This document shows, in pieces, positions 1 to 8,858 of a stretch of 64,000 nucleotides of DNA. Location: positions 124,001 through 188,000 of the forward strand of contig NZ_JAQZAK010000009.1 in assembly GCF_028737265.1 (NCBI RefSeq), given 5' to 3'. Numbering within the stretch: the stretch's first letter is position 1; every line of letters begins with the position of its first letter. The position numbers and the translations under genes were made by a program. The DNA is from Actinomycetospora callitridis (GTDB taxonomy: Bacteria; Actinomycetota; Actinomycetes; Mycobacteriales; Pseudonocardiaceae). A model generated the notes under the pieces. The model had not been told where the DNA came from. It searched no databases and was given only the letters and a program-made list of their open reading frames with translations.

Positions 1-1214
1 AGATCGGCTCCGGGCTCGCGGTGTTCCACCCCAAGGGCGGGATCATCCGCAAGGAGCTGGAGGACTACTCCCGCCAGCGCCACACCGAGGCCGGCTACGA
101 GTTCGTCAACACCCCGCACGCCACCAAGGGCGAGCTGTTCCAGACGTCGGGTCACCTCGACTGGTACCGCGAGGGCATGTTCCCGGCGATGCACCTCGAC
201 GAGGAGCGCGCCGAGGACGGCACGGTCAAGCGCCAGGGCATCGACTACTACCTCAAGCCGATGAACTGCCCGATGCACAACCTGATCTACCGGGCGCGCG
301 GGCGGTCCTACCGCGAGCTGCCGCTGCGCCTGTTCGAGTTCGGCACGGTCTACCGCTACGAGAAGTCCGGGGTGGTGCACGGCCTGACCCGCGCGCGGGG
401 CTTCACCCAGGACGACGCGCACATCTACTGCACCCGCGAGCAGATGGCCGGCGAGATCACGTCGCTGCTGACGTTCGTCCTGGGCCTGCTGCGCGACTAC
501 GGCCTCGAGGACTTCTACCTCGAGCTCTCCACCCGCAACCCGGAGAAGTCGATCGGGACCGACCAGGAGTGGGAGGACGCCACCGACGCGCTGCGCGAGG
601 CGGCCTCGAGCTTCGGGCTCGACCTCGTCGACGACCCGGGCGGCGCCGCGTTCTACGCGCCGAAGATCAGCGTGCAGGCCCGGGACGCCATCGGGCGCTA
701 CTGGCAGATGTCGACGATCCAGGTCGACCTGATGCTGCCCGACCGCTTCGAGCTCGAGTACACCGCGAGCGACGGCAGCCGGCAGCGGCCGGTGATGATC
801 CACCGCGCGCTGTTCGGGTCGATCGAGCGCTTCTTCGGGGTGCTCACCGAGCACTACGCGGGCGCGTTCCCGGCCTGGCTGGCGCCGGTGCAGGTCGTCG
901 GCATCCCGGTGTCCGGCGACCAGGCGGAGTACGTCGCGCAGATCGCCGACCGCCTGCGCGCCGAGGGCCTGCGCGTCGACGTCGACGACTCCGACGACCG
1001 GATGCAGAAGAAGATCCGGAACCACACGCTGCTCAAGGTGCCGTTCCTGCTGCTCGCCGGGGGGAAGGACGCCGACGCCGGGGCGGTCTCGTTCCGGTTC
1101 CGCGACGGGTCGCAGCGCAACGGGGTGCCGGTCGACGAGGCCGTCGCCGCCGTCGTCGACTGGGTCCGCCGCCGCGAGAACGCCTCACCCGACGCGGAGA
1201 AGTTCCTGCCCTGA
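1..1214 (+). CDS. thrS: threonyl-tRNA synthetase (5' truncated by window)
   Basis: Charges tRNA(Thr) with threonine in the cytoplasm. The reading frame is open from the left edge (first full codon at 3), so the N-terminal TGS and editing domains lie outside. The visible part has the class II core: a zinc-site cysteine in MNCPMHN, a motif-2 region FEFGTVYRYEKSG, the histidine-bearing GFTQDDAHIYC, and motif 3 around HRALFGSIERF. A C-terminal HGTP anticodon-binding domain follows (APVQVVGIPVSGDQ onward). Its stop overlaps the next start by ATGA, which suggests translational coupling. The order thrS, HIT, pgsA, acyltransferase is as in mycobacteria. Confidence 0.97.
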   Translation, partial: IGSGLAVFHPKGGIIRKELEDYSRQRHTEAGYEFVNTPHATKGELFQTSGHLDWYREGMFPAMHLDEERAEDGTVKRQGIDYYLKPMNCPMHNLIYRARGRSYRELPLRLFEFGTVYRYEKSGVVHGLTRARGFTQDDAHIYCTREQMAGEITSLLTFVLGLLRDYGLEDFYLELSTRNPEKSIGTDQEWEDATDALREAASSFGLDLVDDPGGAAFYAPKISVQARDAIGRYWQMSTIQVDLMLPDRFELEYTASDGSRQRPVMIHRALFGSIERFFGVLTEHYAGAFPAWLAPVQVVGIPVSGDQAEYVAQIADRLRAEGLRVDVDDSDDRMQKKIRNHTLLKVPFLLLAGGKDADAGAVSFRFRDGSQRNGVPVDEAVAAVVDWVRRRENASPDAEKFLP

Positions 1215-1786
1215 TGAGCGGTGACGTAGGGCCGGAGATCGCGGAGTCCGAGGATCTCGACGAGCTCCGGGGCGCCGGGACCCCCGACGGGTTCCGGCGC
1301 CTCTGGGCGCCGCACCGGATGGCCTACATCGCGGGCGCGGCCGGCACCGGCGAGGAGTCCGGGCAGTGCCCGCTGTGCCGGATCCCGACCCTCGACGACG
1401 GCGACGGCCTGGTGCTCCACCGCGGCGAGCGCGTCTACGCCGTGCTCAACCTGCACCCGTACAACCCCGGGCACCTCATGGTCGTGCCGTACCGCCACGT
1501 CGCGGGCCTCGACGAGCTGGACCTCGAGGAGTCGGCCGAGCTCGTCGCGGTCACGCAGCAGGCGGTGCGGGCCCTGCGCACGGTGGCGGCCCCGCACGGG
1601 TTCAACGTCGGCATCAACCTCGGGCACGTCGCAGGCGGCTCGCTGGCCGACCACCTGCACCAGCACGTCGTCCCGCGCTGGGGCGGCGACGCCAACTTCA
1701 TCACCGTCATCGGCCAGACGAAGGTGATCCCGCAGCTGCTCGCCGAGACACGGTCCGTCCTGTCCGCGGCGTGGCCCTCGCCATGA
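1214..1786 (+). CDS. HIT-family AP4A phosphorylase-like protein
   Basis: 190-residue HIT-superfamily nucleotide hydrolase/transferase. The histidine triad HLHQHV lies at residues 147-152 (H147, H149, H151), and a CPLC pair at 52-55 may bind metal. Length and position between thrS and pgsA match the mycobacterial Rv2613c protein, described as a diadenosine tetraphosphate phosphorylase; that assignment is by homology. The ATG at 1214 overlaps the thrS stop (ATGA), and its own stop overlaps the pgsA start in the same way. It belongs to a tightly coupled operon. Confidence 0.92.
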   Translation: MSGDVGPEIAESEDLDELRGAGTPDGFRRLWAPHRMAYIAGAAGTGEESGQCPLCRIPTLDDGDGLVLHRGERVYAVLNLHPYNPGHLMVVPYRHVAGLDELDLEESAELVAVTQQAVRALRTVAAPHGFNVGINLGHVAGGSLADHLHQHVVPRWGGDANFITVIGQTKVIPQLLAETRSVLSAAWPSP

Positions 1787-2520
1787 TCAATCAATGGGCC
1801 CGCGCCGCGATCAAGGGCGGGGTCGAGCCCACCGCGGCCTGGCTGGTCCGGCGCGGCGTGCACCCCGACGCGGTCACCGTGTTCGGCACCGTGGCCTCCA
1901 CCGCCTCGGCGCTGTGGCTCATCCCGACCGGGCACCTGCTCGCGGCGTCGCTCGTCGTGGCCGTGTTCGCGCTGCTCGACGTCCTCGACGGCGCGATGGC
2001 CCGGGCGCGCGGGGTGACGAGTCCCTTCGGGGGCGTGCTCGACTCCGTCGGCGACCGCCTCGTCGACGGCGCGGTCTTCGCCGGGATCACGTGGTGGGCG
2101 TTCGCCCAGGACCGGCCCCTGCTCGCGGGCCTCGCGCTGGCCTGCCTCATCACCGGCCAGCTGATCTCCTACATCAAGGCGCGCGCCGAGGCCGCGGGCC
2201 TGCGGGCCGACGGCGGCCTGGTGGAACGTGCCGAGCGGCTGATCCTCGGGCTCGCCGGCGTCGGGCTCACCGGGATCGGCGTGCCGTACGCGCTCGACGT
2301 CGCACTGTGGCTGCTCACGATCGGCTCGGTGATCACCGTCGGCCAGCGCATCGTGGCCGTGTGGCACAGCGCGCGCGAGCAGTACGGCGCGGCGACGGGC
2401 GTCACCGACCACGCCGACCGTCCCGAGGACGCCGGCCGTCCCGAGAACCCCGGCCGTCCCGAGAACCCCGGCCGTCCCGAGAACTCCGACCATCCCGAGA
2501 ACTCCGGGGGGACCGCGTGA
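1783..2520 (+). CDS. pgsA: phosphatidylinositol phosphate synthase (CDP-alcohol phosphotransferase)
   Basis: Integral membrane enzyme of 245 residues that joins CDP-diacylglycerol to inositol-phosphate, the first step toward PI and PIMs. The complete CDP-alcohol phosphotransferase signature is present: D66, D69-G70, A73-R74, G83, D87 and D91. About five or six hydrophobic helices follow the family pattern. The family usually ends near residue 200. Here a hydrophilic tail (about 205-245) is built from RPENPG-like repeats encoded by an 18-bp tandem repeat. Start ATG overlaps the upstream stop; the stop overlaps the acyltransferase GTG (GTGA). Orthologue of mycobacterial Rv2612c by order and motif. 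Confidence 0.95.
   Translation: MINQWARAAIKGGVEPTAAWLVRRGVHPDAVTVFGTVASTASALWLIPTGHLLAASLVVAVFALLDVLDGAMARARGVTSPFGGVLDSVGDRLVDGAVFAGITWWAFAQDRPLLAGLALACLITGQLISYIKARAEAAGLRADGGLVERAERLILGLAGVGLTGIGVPYALDVALWLLTIGSVITVGQRIVAVWHSAREQYGAATGVTDHADRPEDAGRPENPGRPENPGRPENSDHPENSGGTA
2416..2505 (+). repeat. 18-bp tandem repeat inside the 3' end of pgsA
   Basis: Five head-to-tail units beginning at 2416, 2434, 2452, 2470 and 2488, with consensus ggccgtcccgagaacccc. Units 2 and 3 are identical and the others differ by one to three bases. The unit length keeps the reading frame and encodes a Pro/Glu/Asn-rich tail. Copy number probably varies between strains by slippage (inference). Confidence 0.9.
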
Positions 2521-3464
2521 CCGACTCGGCGACCGACATGGCGAACGACAGGACGGCAGGCGATGCCCCGTCCGTCGTCACCCCCGCGCAGCGCGCCGCC
2601 GAGCTGGGCTACGCGGCGGGCTGGCGGCTGGTGCGCGCGGTGCCCGAGCCGGTGGCGCGGTGGGCGTTCGCCACCGGCGCCGACCTGGCCGCGCGCCGCG
2701 GCGGGCCCGGGGTGCGGCGCCTGCGGTCGAACCTCGCGCGGGTCCGTCCCGACGCCGGTCCGGACGAGCTCGACGCCCTCACCGCGGCGGGCCTGCGTTC
2801 CTACGCCCGGTACTGGCGCGAGGCGTTCCGGCTGCCGGGGATGGACCACGAGGCGCTGGTCCGCAGGCCGGTGGTGCACGGCCAGGAGCACCTCGACGCC
2901 GCGCTCGCCACCGGCCGTGGGGCGGTCGTGGCGCTGACCCACTCCGGCAACTGGGACATGGCGGGCCTCTGGCTCGTCGCCCACTCCGGGCGCTTCACCA
3001 CCGTCGCCGAGCGCCTGCGCCCCGAGTCGCTCTACGAGCGCTTCGTCGCCTACCGCGAGTCCCTCGGCATGGAGATCCTGCCGATGACCGGCGGCGACTC
3101 CCCGGTGCGCGGGCTCGTGCGGGCGCTGCGCGAGGGACGGGTCGTCTGCCTCGTCGCCGACCGCGACCTGTCCGCCCACGGCGTGCCGGTGACGTTCTTC
3201 GGAGGGCGGGCGACGATGCCGCCCGGCCCGGCGGCGCTCGCCGCGAGCACCGGCGCGACGCTGCTGCCGGTGGGGCTGTGGTTCACCGAGGATCCGGGGG
3301 ACGGGTCGGGGGAGGGGTGGGGGTTCCGCATCCACCCGCCGGTCCCGGTCCCGGATCGCAGCGCCGTCCCGGCCGCGACCCAGGCCGTCGCCGACCGCTT
3401 CGCCGCCGACATCGCCGAGCACCCCGCCGACTGGCACATGCTCCAGCGCGTCTGGCGCGACTGA
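2517..3464 (+). CDS. phosphatidylinositol mannoside acyltransferase (PatA-like)
   Basis: 315-residue member of the HtrB/LpxL-like acyltransferase superfamily. In mycobacteria the orthologue in this position (Rv2611c, 316 aa) transfers palmitate to the mannose of PIM on the inner face of the membrane. The acyltransferase motif HSGNWD is at 142-147 (H142 and D147 of the HX4D box). A second conserved stretch with a glycine-rich GGRATMPPGPAALA loop follows. The GTG start at 2517 overlaps the pgsA stop. The next gene of the canonical operon, pimA, is displaced about 9 kb downstream by a sugar-metabolism island. Confidence 0.92.
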   Translation: MTDSATDMANDRTAGDAPSVVTPAQRAAELGYAAGWRLVRAVPEPVARWAFATGADLAARRGGPGVRRLRSNLARVRPDAGPDELDALTAAGLRSYARYWREAFRLPGMDHEALVRRPVVHGQEHLDAALATGRGAVVALTHSGNWDMAGLWLVAHSGRFTTVAERLRPESLYERFVAYRESLGMEILPMTGGDSPVRGLVRALREGRVVCLVADRDLSAHGVPVTFFGGRATMPPGPAALAASTGATLLPVGLWFTEDPGDGSGEGWGFRIHPPVPVPDRSAVPAATQAVADRFAADIAEHPADWHMLQRVWRD

Positions 3465-3503
3465 GGCCGGCGAACCCGGAGGGGGTGTGGCGCCTCACGG
3501 TGT

Positions 3504-3658
3504 GGAGCGAGGGACGCCCCGACTGCGCTGGACGCAGCGAGGGACGCCCTCGCTCGCCCGCCGACCCCGCCGCGCCCGCCGCGATGGCCGGAGCGAGGGA
3601 CGCCCCGACTGCGCCGGACGCAGCGAGGGACGCCCTCGCTCGCCCGCCGACCCCGCCG
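3504..3658. repeat. 69-bp direct repeat, period 86 bp
   Basis: The copy at 3504-3572 and the copy at 3590-3658 differ at a single base (gctgga against gccgga). Each copy carries two instances of the 13-mer gcgagggacgccc, giving four in total. The pattern looks like a recent local duplication at the junction between the PIM operon and the inserted sugar genes. Confidence 0.9.
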
Positions 3659-3761
3659 ACCCCGCCGACCCCGCCGCCCCACCAACCGGTCGTCCCACGG
3701 GCCCCGCTCGACCCCTCCGTCCCACCGGTCCACCCGGGGCGGTCGCTGCTCCGTTCGCAGG

Positions 3762-3785
3762 AAGCGTGACGTGGAGCACACGCTT
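3762..3785. promoter_or_regulatory. inverted repeat, possible operator of the ROK regulator
   Basis: Perfect 7-bp arms AAGCGTG (3762-3768) and CACGCTT (3779-3785) are separated by 10 bp, and end 19 bp before the ROK regulator start. The location suits autoregulation. The ligand and binding are not shown. Confidence 0.35.
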
Positions 3786-3804
3786 ACGGTTTATCGTTCA
3801 TCTC

Positions 3805-5010
3805 ATGAACACAGCGCCGCGACCCGGATCGCCGTCCGGTCTGCGCGACGCGAACCGTCGCCGCGTGGTGGACGCCGTCCGCGCCGGCGGTGCGCCGACG
3901 CAGGCGGAGATCGCCGGCGCCACGGGCCTCGCGCCGGCCACGGTGTCGAACATCGTGCGGGACCTCGGCGCCGCGGGCCTGCTGACGGCGGGTGACGAGG
4001 TGCGTGCGGGGAGACGCGTCCGGGCCGTCCGGCTCGTCCGCGGGGCGGGGGTGGTCGCCGGCATCGACGTCGGGCACCGGCACCTGCGGGTCGCCCTGGC
4101 CGACGTCGCCGACCCGTCGGCCGCCGCCGGGCACCCGGATCCGCCCGGGCGCTCCGAGCTGCGCGCGGACCTGCCCGACTACCACGGGGTCGCCGAGGGC
4201 CTGGCGACCGCGGCGAGCCTGATCGACGAGGCGCTCGCGCAGGCCGGCGTCCGGCGCGAGGCGCTGCGCGGAGCGGTGGTCGGGCTGCCGGCGCCCGTCG
4301 ACCGCGCCACCGGTGCGGTGGGGGTCTCCGGCGTGCTCCCCGGGTGGGTCGGGGTGCCGGTGGCCGGTCGCGTGGCCGAGCACCTCGGGGTCCCGAGCTG
4401 GGTCGACAACGACGCCACGCTCGGCACCCTCGCCGAGCAGCGCTGGGGCGCGTTGCGCGAGGTCCGGGACGGGGTGTTCCTCAAACTCTCGGACGGTGTC
4501 GGGGCCGGGCTGGTGCTCGACGGGCGCCTCTACCGGGGCCCGGACGGCACCGCGGGCGAGATCGGCCACGTCGCCGTCGACCCGGGTGACCGCCACGCCG
4601 CGGTGTGCCGGTGCGGGCACCGCGGGTGCCTCGAGACGGTGGTGTCTACGCGCACCGTCACGGCGCTGCTCGAGCCGCTCGTCGGTGCCCCGCTGACCGT
4701 CGCCGAGATGGTGGCGCTCGCCCGCGACGGCGACGCCCCCGCCCGCCGTGTCCTCGCCGACACCGGGCACCACGTCGGGGTCGCCCTCGCCGGCTTCTGC
4801 ACCGTGCTCACGCCGCGGCGCATCGTGGTCGGCGGCGAGCTCGCCCAGGCCGGCGACTTCCTGCTCGCCCCCCTCCACGCCGCGCTCGAGGCCGCCGCGC
4901 TGCCCGGGACCACCCGCACGGCGGACGTCGTCGTCGCCGAGCTCGCCGAGCACGCCCCGGTCCTCGGCGCCCTCGCCCTCGCGCTCGACCGGGCCACGAC
5001 GGCGCCCTGA
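3805..5010 (+). CDS. ROK-family transcriptional regulator
   Basis: 401 residues: an N-terminal winged helix-turn-helix (about 15-70, with PTQAEIAGATGLAPATVSN as the recognition region), then a sugar-kinase-like ROK domain. The ROK zinc signature CRCGHRGCLE is present, preceded by EIGHVAVDPG. ROK repressors normally bind a sugar or sugar phosphate and control nearby uptake and catabolic genes. Here it sits directly upstream of the otsB/GH65/pgmB/kinase/permease cluster and is the obvious local regulator (inference). ATG 3805 is chosen because the HTH begins shortly after it and the region upstream is non-coding in character. Confidence 0.9.
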   Translation: MNTAPRPGSPSGLRDANRRRVVDAVRAGGAPTQAEIAGATGLAPATVSNIVRDLGAAGLLTAGDEVRAGRRVRAVRLVRGAGVVAGIDVGHRHLRVALADVADPSAAAGHPDPPGRSELRADLPDYHGVAEGLATAASLIDEALAQAGVRREALRGAVVGLPAPVDRATGAVGVSGVLPGWVGVPVAGRVAEHLGVPSWVDNDATLGTLAEQRWGALREVRDGVFLKLSDGVGAGLVLDGRLYRGPDGTAGEIGHVAVDPGDRHAAVCRCGHRGCLETVVSTRTVTALLEPLVGAPLTVAEMVALARDGDAPARRVLADTGHHVGVALAGFCTVLTPRRIVVGGELAQAGDFLLAPLHAALEAAALPGTTRTADVVVAELAEHAPVLGALALALDRATTAP

Positions 5011-5137
5011 GGAGCGGGGTCCACCACCCCCCTGCGCGCGTCCCGGTCACAGCCCGACACCCGGTGGTGCGGTCGTGTCGACTCCACCTGGCGCGAGGCC
5101 GCCGCGTCCGCAAAGATCGCGCCGCTGTGTTCATCCG

Positions 5138-5167
5138 TTGACGACGTCATGGACGCCGCCCTAGCCT
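5138..5167 (+). promoter_or_regulatory. putative promoter of the otsB-GH65 operon
   Basis: A -35-like TTGACG (5138-5143) and a TANNNT-type -10 element TAGCCT (5162-5167) are 18 bp apart, about 50 bp before the otsB start. The palindrome TGACG-a-CGTCA (5139-5149) overlaps the -35 and could be an operator. Inferred from sequence only. Confidence 0.4.
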
Positions 5168-5216
5168 TGTGGTTCGCATCACATGACAACGGCGCCCGGA
5201 GATGCGGAGGCCCCTG

Positions 5217-6056
5217 GTGACGGTGCCCCCCGTGACCACGACGGCAGATCAGTTGCCGCACGCGCTGGACGCCCCCGAGGTGGCCGAGCGCCTGGACGGT
5301 CGCCGACCCGCGGTCTTCCTCGACTACGACGGCGTGCTGACGCCGATCGTGCCGCGTCCCGAGGACGCGATCATGAGCGACGACATGCGCGACATCGTGC
5401 GGGCGCTCGCGCAGCGCTGCCCGGTGTGCGTGGTGTCCGGACGGGACCGGGCGGTGGTGTCCGAGCTGATGGGCGTCGACGACCTGATCGTCGCCGGCAG
5501 CCACGGCTTCGACATCTACGACCCGGCCCGCGGGCCGATCGTCCACGAGGCGTCCCAGGGCTGGGAGGGCCTCGTCGCCGAGGTCACCGAGCGGGTCCGC
5601 GCCGCGGCGGGCGACATCCCGGGGACCCTCGTGGAGCCCAAGCACGCGTCGGTGGCGCTGCACGACCGCCACGTCGCCGACGCCGACCGCCCGCGGGTCG
5701 CCGCACTGGTCGAGGCCGTGCTGGCCGAGCACCCGGGCGAGCTGCGGGTGACGCCCGGCAAGTTCGTCCACGAGATCCAGCCGAAGATCGACTGGAACAA
5801 GGGCAAGGCCGTCGAGCACCTCCTGGACGTCCTGGATCTCGACCACCCCGACGTCGTCCCGATCTACCTCGGCGACGACGTCACCGACGAGGACGCCTTC
5901 CGCGCGCTCGTCGCCCGCGCCGACGCCGGGCGCCCGGCGGGCGTCGGCATCCTCGTGATCGACCCGGAGGACGCCCCGTCCCGTGACACGTCGGCGACCG
6001 CCGCCCTCGCCACGGTCGACGAGGTCGGCCGCTTCCTCGACGGCCTGGCCCGATGA
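5217..6056 (+). CDS. otsB: trehalose-6-phosphate phosphatase
   Basis: HAD-superfamily enzyme (279 aa) that dephosphorylates trehalose-6-phosphate to trehalose. Motif I is FLDYDGVLTP with nucleophile D36 and acid/base D38; motif II is VVSGRD; the later lysine region is WNKGKA; motif IV is GDDVTDEDAF, which is diagnostic for the OtsB family. No OtsA synthase is visible nearby. The GTG at 5217 has a good Shine-Dalgarno ggagg at 5206-5210; an in-frame ATG at 5202 is a less well spaced alternative. It is the first gene of the cluster that continues with a GH65 phosphorylase. Confidence 0.92.
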   Translation: MTVPPVTTTADQLPHALDAPEVAERLDGRRPAVFLDYDGVLTPIVPRPEDAIMSDDMRDIVRALAQRCPVCVVSGRDRAVVSELMGVDDLIVAGSHGFDIYDPARGPIVHEASQGWEGLVAEVTERVRAAAGDIPGTLVEPKHASVALHDRHVADADRPRVAALVEAVLAEHPGELRVTPGKFVHEIQPKIDWNKGKAVEHLLDVLDLDHPDVVPIYLGDDVTDEDAFRALVARADAGRPAGVGILVIDPEDAPSRDTSATAALATVDEVGRFLDGLAR

Positions 6057-6084
6057 GCCCGATGAGCCGATGAGCCCGATGAGC
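6052..6084. repeat. four GATGAGC copies across the otsB stop
   Basis: GATGAGC begins at 6052, 6061, 6069 and 6078; the first copy contains the otsB stop codon. It looks like slippage-generated duplication of the gene end. None of the ATGs it creates is in frame with the GH65 gene. Confidence 0.7.
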
Positions 6085-6137
6085 GAGACGATCCCGATGA
6101 TCACCCCGCTGCCCGCTCCCGGAGTACGGAGACGATC

Positions 6138-8858
6138 GTGACCACGACCGACCAGACGCCCTCGACCACCGAGACCACGGGGAGCGCCCGCACGACCCCG
6201 ACCGGCGAGGTCCTACCCGGCGGGGCGGTCGCCGACGACTTCACGATCACCTGGACCGGCGTCGAACCCGACGACGAGGGTCTGCGCGAGGCCCTGACCA
6301 GCACCGGCAACGGCTACTTCTGCACCCGCGGTGCCGCGGAGTGGGAGGACACCGACGCCCCGGTGCACTACGCGGGCACCTACGCGCACGGCGGCTTCAA
6401 CCGCGAGACCACGATCCTCGGCGGCCGCCCGGTCCTCAACGAGGACCTCGTCAACCTCCCCAACTGGCTCGTCCTCAAGCTGCGCATCGAGGGCGAGGAG
6501 GCGATCAACCTCTCCAACGTCGAGGTGCTCGAGTACACGCACACCTACGACGTGCGCACGGCGACGGTCGGCCGGGTGTTCCGGTTCCGCGACCGCAACG
6601 GCCGCGAGACCACCCTGCGCAGCCGCCGGTTCGTCTCGATGGCCCACAGCCACCAGGCGGCGATGGAGTGGACGCTCACCGCCGAGAACTGGTCGGGGCG
6701 CATCGGCATCGTCTCGGCGATCGACGGCCGCGTCGACAACACCATGGTCGCGCGCTACCGCGACCTCGAGGGGCGCCACCTCGACCCGGTCACCCCCCGC
6801 ACGTTCGGGCCCGAGGTCATCGCGCTCAAGGTGCGCACCCGCCAGTCGAACCTCTACGTCTCCGAGGCCGCGCGCACCCGGATCTACCGCGGGCGCGGGC
6901 GCGGCTGGGAGAAGGTCGAGCCGGCCCGCACGTTGCACCAGATGAACGACTACATCCAGCAGGTGCTCGACCTCGACATCACCGAGGGCGAGACCGTCCG
7001 GGTGGAGAAGATCGTCGCGTTCTTCACCAGCCACGACAACGCGATCACCGAGACCCTCACCGCCGCCGGCCGGCACGTCGAGCGCTACCCGGACTTCGCG
7101 GGCTGCTTCGCCGAGCACGTCGACGCCTGGGAGGAGTACTGGGACGTCTGCGACATCGAGCTGCCGCGCGAGCCGACCATCCAGCTGCTCCTGCGCTTCC
7201 ACATGGCCCACGTGCTGCAGGTCTGCTCGCGGCACACGGCCCGCCACGACGCCGGCGTCCCGGCCCGCGGGCTCAACGGCGAGGCCTACCGCGGGCACGT
7301 GTTCTGGGACGAGCTCTACGTCTATCCGTTCCTCAACTACCGGCTCCCGGAGATCACTCGCGGGCTGCTGATGTACCGCTACCGGCGCCTCGCCGAGGCC
7401 CGCGCGGCGGCGGAGGAGGCCGGCTACAAGGGCGCGATGTTCCCGTGGCAGTCGGGCAGCGACGGCACCGAGGAGACGCAGGTCGTCCACCTCAACCCGC
7501 TGTCCGGGCAGTGGGACCCCGACCACTCGCACAACCAGCGGCACGTCAACGCGGCGATCTTCTACAACGTCTGGCAGTACTACCAGGCCACCGACGACCT
7601 GGAGTTCCTGCGCGACTACGGCGCCGAGCTGATGCTCGAGATCGCCCGGTTCTGGGCGTCGATCGCGCACCGCAACCCGAACACGGGCCGCTGGGAGATC
7701 CACGGGGTGATGGGCCCCGACGAGTTCCACGAGCGCTACCCCGGCGCCACCGACGGCGGGCTGCGCAACAACGCCTACACCAACGTCATGGTCGCCTGGA
7801 TCTGCGCGACCGCGCCGAAGGTGCTGGCCCTGTTGCCCAAGAGCCGCCGCCGCGCCCTGCGCAGCCGGCTCGGGATCACCGACGACGAGATCGCGCGCTG
7901 GTCGGAGATGTGCACGTCGATGACGGTGCCGACCCACCGCGACGACGACGGCCACCCGGTGATCACGCAGTTCGAGGGCTACGCCGACCTCGCCGAGCTC
8001 GACTGGGACGCCTACCGGGCCAGGCACAAGAACATCCAGCGGATGGACCGCATCCTCAAGGCCGAGGGTGACGACCCCGACCACTACAAGCTCGCCAAGC
8101 AGGCCGACGCGGTCATGCTGTTCTTCCTGTTCGGCGACGGCGAGCTACGCGAGATCTTCTCCCGCCTCGGCTACGACACGATCGCCGACGACAAGGACCT
8201 CGCGCGGCGCACCATCGCCTACTACGACCGGCGCACCTCGCACGGCTCGACGCTCTCGCTCGTCGCGCACGCCGCGGTGCTCGCCGGGATCGACCCCGAG
8301 AGCTCCTGGGAGCGCTTCCTCGTCGCCGTCGAGTCCGACATCGGCGACGTGCAGGGCGGCACCACCAAGGAGGGCATCCACATGGGGGTGATGTCGGGGA
8401 CCCTCGACCTCCTCCAGCGGGCCTACCTCGGTGCTGGCGCCCGCGACGGCGTGCTGACCTTCGACCCGCGGCTCACCCTGCGCCTCGACGGCCTCGCGCT
8501 CTCGCTGGTCTTCCAGGGCACGACGCTGCGGGTCTCGGTGGGCGCCGGGGAGCTCACCGTCGCCGTGCAGTCCGAGGGCTTCAGCCACCCGGTGCGCATC
8601 GGGCTCGGCGGCGAGGTCCGCGAGCTCGGCGCCGGGCAGGAGTGGACGGTGCCGCTCGACGGCGAGGGACGCATCGCCCCCCGCAACGCGGTCGGGAGCG
8701 GCGCGCACCAGTCCGGCGGCGCGGCAACCAGCGCTCCGACGTCCTCCGGGGCGGCGACACCCACCCCCGCCGTCACGGACGGCACCCCGCAGGCCTCGAG
8801 CACGACCGTCACCGGTACCTCCGACGGCGGCCACGACCACGGAGGGAACGGCGCATGA
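6138..8858 (+). CDS. glycoside hydrolase family 65 disaccharide phosphorylase
   Basis: 906-residue GH65 enzyme, a family that phosphorolyses trehalose, maltose, kojibiose or nigerose to beta-glucose-1-phosphate plus glucose, without ATP. An N-terminal beta-sandwich domain (about 30-320) precedes an (alpha/alpha)6 catalytic domain. The general-acid motif HGVMGPDEFHE has E529, followed by NNAYTN. A SHGSTLS phosphate-site loop is present. The last ~75 residues form a Thr/Ser/Gly-rich tail not typical of the family. GTG 6138 is preceded by cggag. The stop overlaps pgmB (ATGA). The beta-phosphoglucomutase and glucokinase partners favour a phosphorylase over a hydrolase. Trehalose as substrate is suggested only by the adjacent otsB. 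Confidence 0.9.
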   Translation: MTTTDQTPSTTETTGSARTTPTGEVLPGGAVADDFTITWTGVEPDDEGLREALTSTGNGYFCTRGAAEWEDTDAPVHYAGTYAHGGFNRETTILGGRPVLNEDLVNLPNWLVLKLRIEGEEAINLSNVEVLEYTHTYDVRTATVGRVFRFRDRNGRETTLRSRRFVSMAHSHQAAMEWTLTAENWSGRIGIVSAIDGRVDNTMVARYRDLEGRHLDPVTPRTFGPEVIALKVRTRQSNLYVSEAARTRIYRGRGRGWEKVEPARTLHQMNDYIQQVLDLDITEGETVRVEKIVAFFTSHDNAITETLTAAGRHVERYPDFAGCFAEHVDAWEEYWDVCDIELPREPTIQLLLRFHMAHVLQVCSRHTARHDAGVPARGLNGEAYRGHVFWDELYVYPFLNYRLPEITRGLLMYRYRRLAEARAAAEEAGYKGAMFPWQSGSDGTEETQVVHLNPLSGQWDPDHSHNQRHVNAAIFYNVWQYYQATDDLEFLRDYGAELMLEIARFWASIAHRNPNTGRWEIHGVMGPDEFHERYPGATDGGLRNNAYTNVMVAWICATAPKVLALLPKSRRRALRSRLGITDDEIARWSEMCTSMTVPTHRDDDGHPVITQFEGYADLAELDWDAYRARHKNIQRMDRILKAEGDDPDHYKLAKQADAVMLFFLFGDGELREIFSRLGYDTIADDKDLARRTIAYYDRRTSHGSTLSLVAHAAVLAGIDPESSWERFLVAVESDIGDVQGGTTKEGIHMGVMSGTLDLLQRAYLGAGARDGVLTFDPRLTLRLDGLALSLVFQGTTLRVSVGAGELTVAVQSEGFSHPVRIGLGGEVRELGAGQEWTVPLDGEGRIAPRNAVGSGAHQSGGAATSAPTSSGAATPTPAVTDGTPQASSTTVTGTSDGGHDHGGNGA

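Larger units (their letters stand above)
3465..3804. other. 340-bp intergenic region with long direct repeat
   Basis: No convincing gene. It contains a 69-bp direct repeat (3504-3572 and 3590-3658), then a run of 9-bp CCGACCCCG units around 3650-3675, and a 7-bp inverted repeat next to the ROK regulator start. Reading frames that cross it give Arg/Pro-rich strings without homology to anything I recognise. It marks the left border of the sugar island. Confidence 0.8.
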
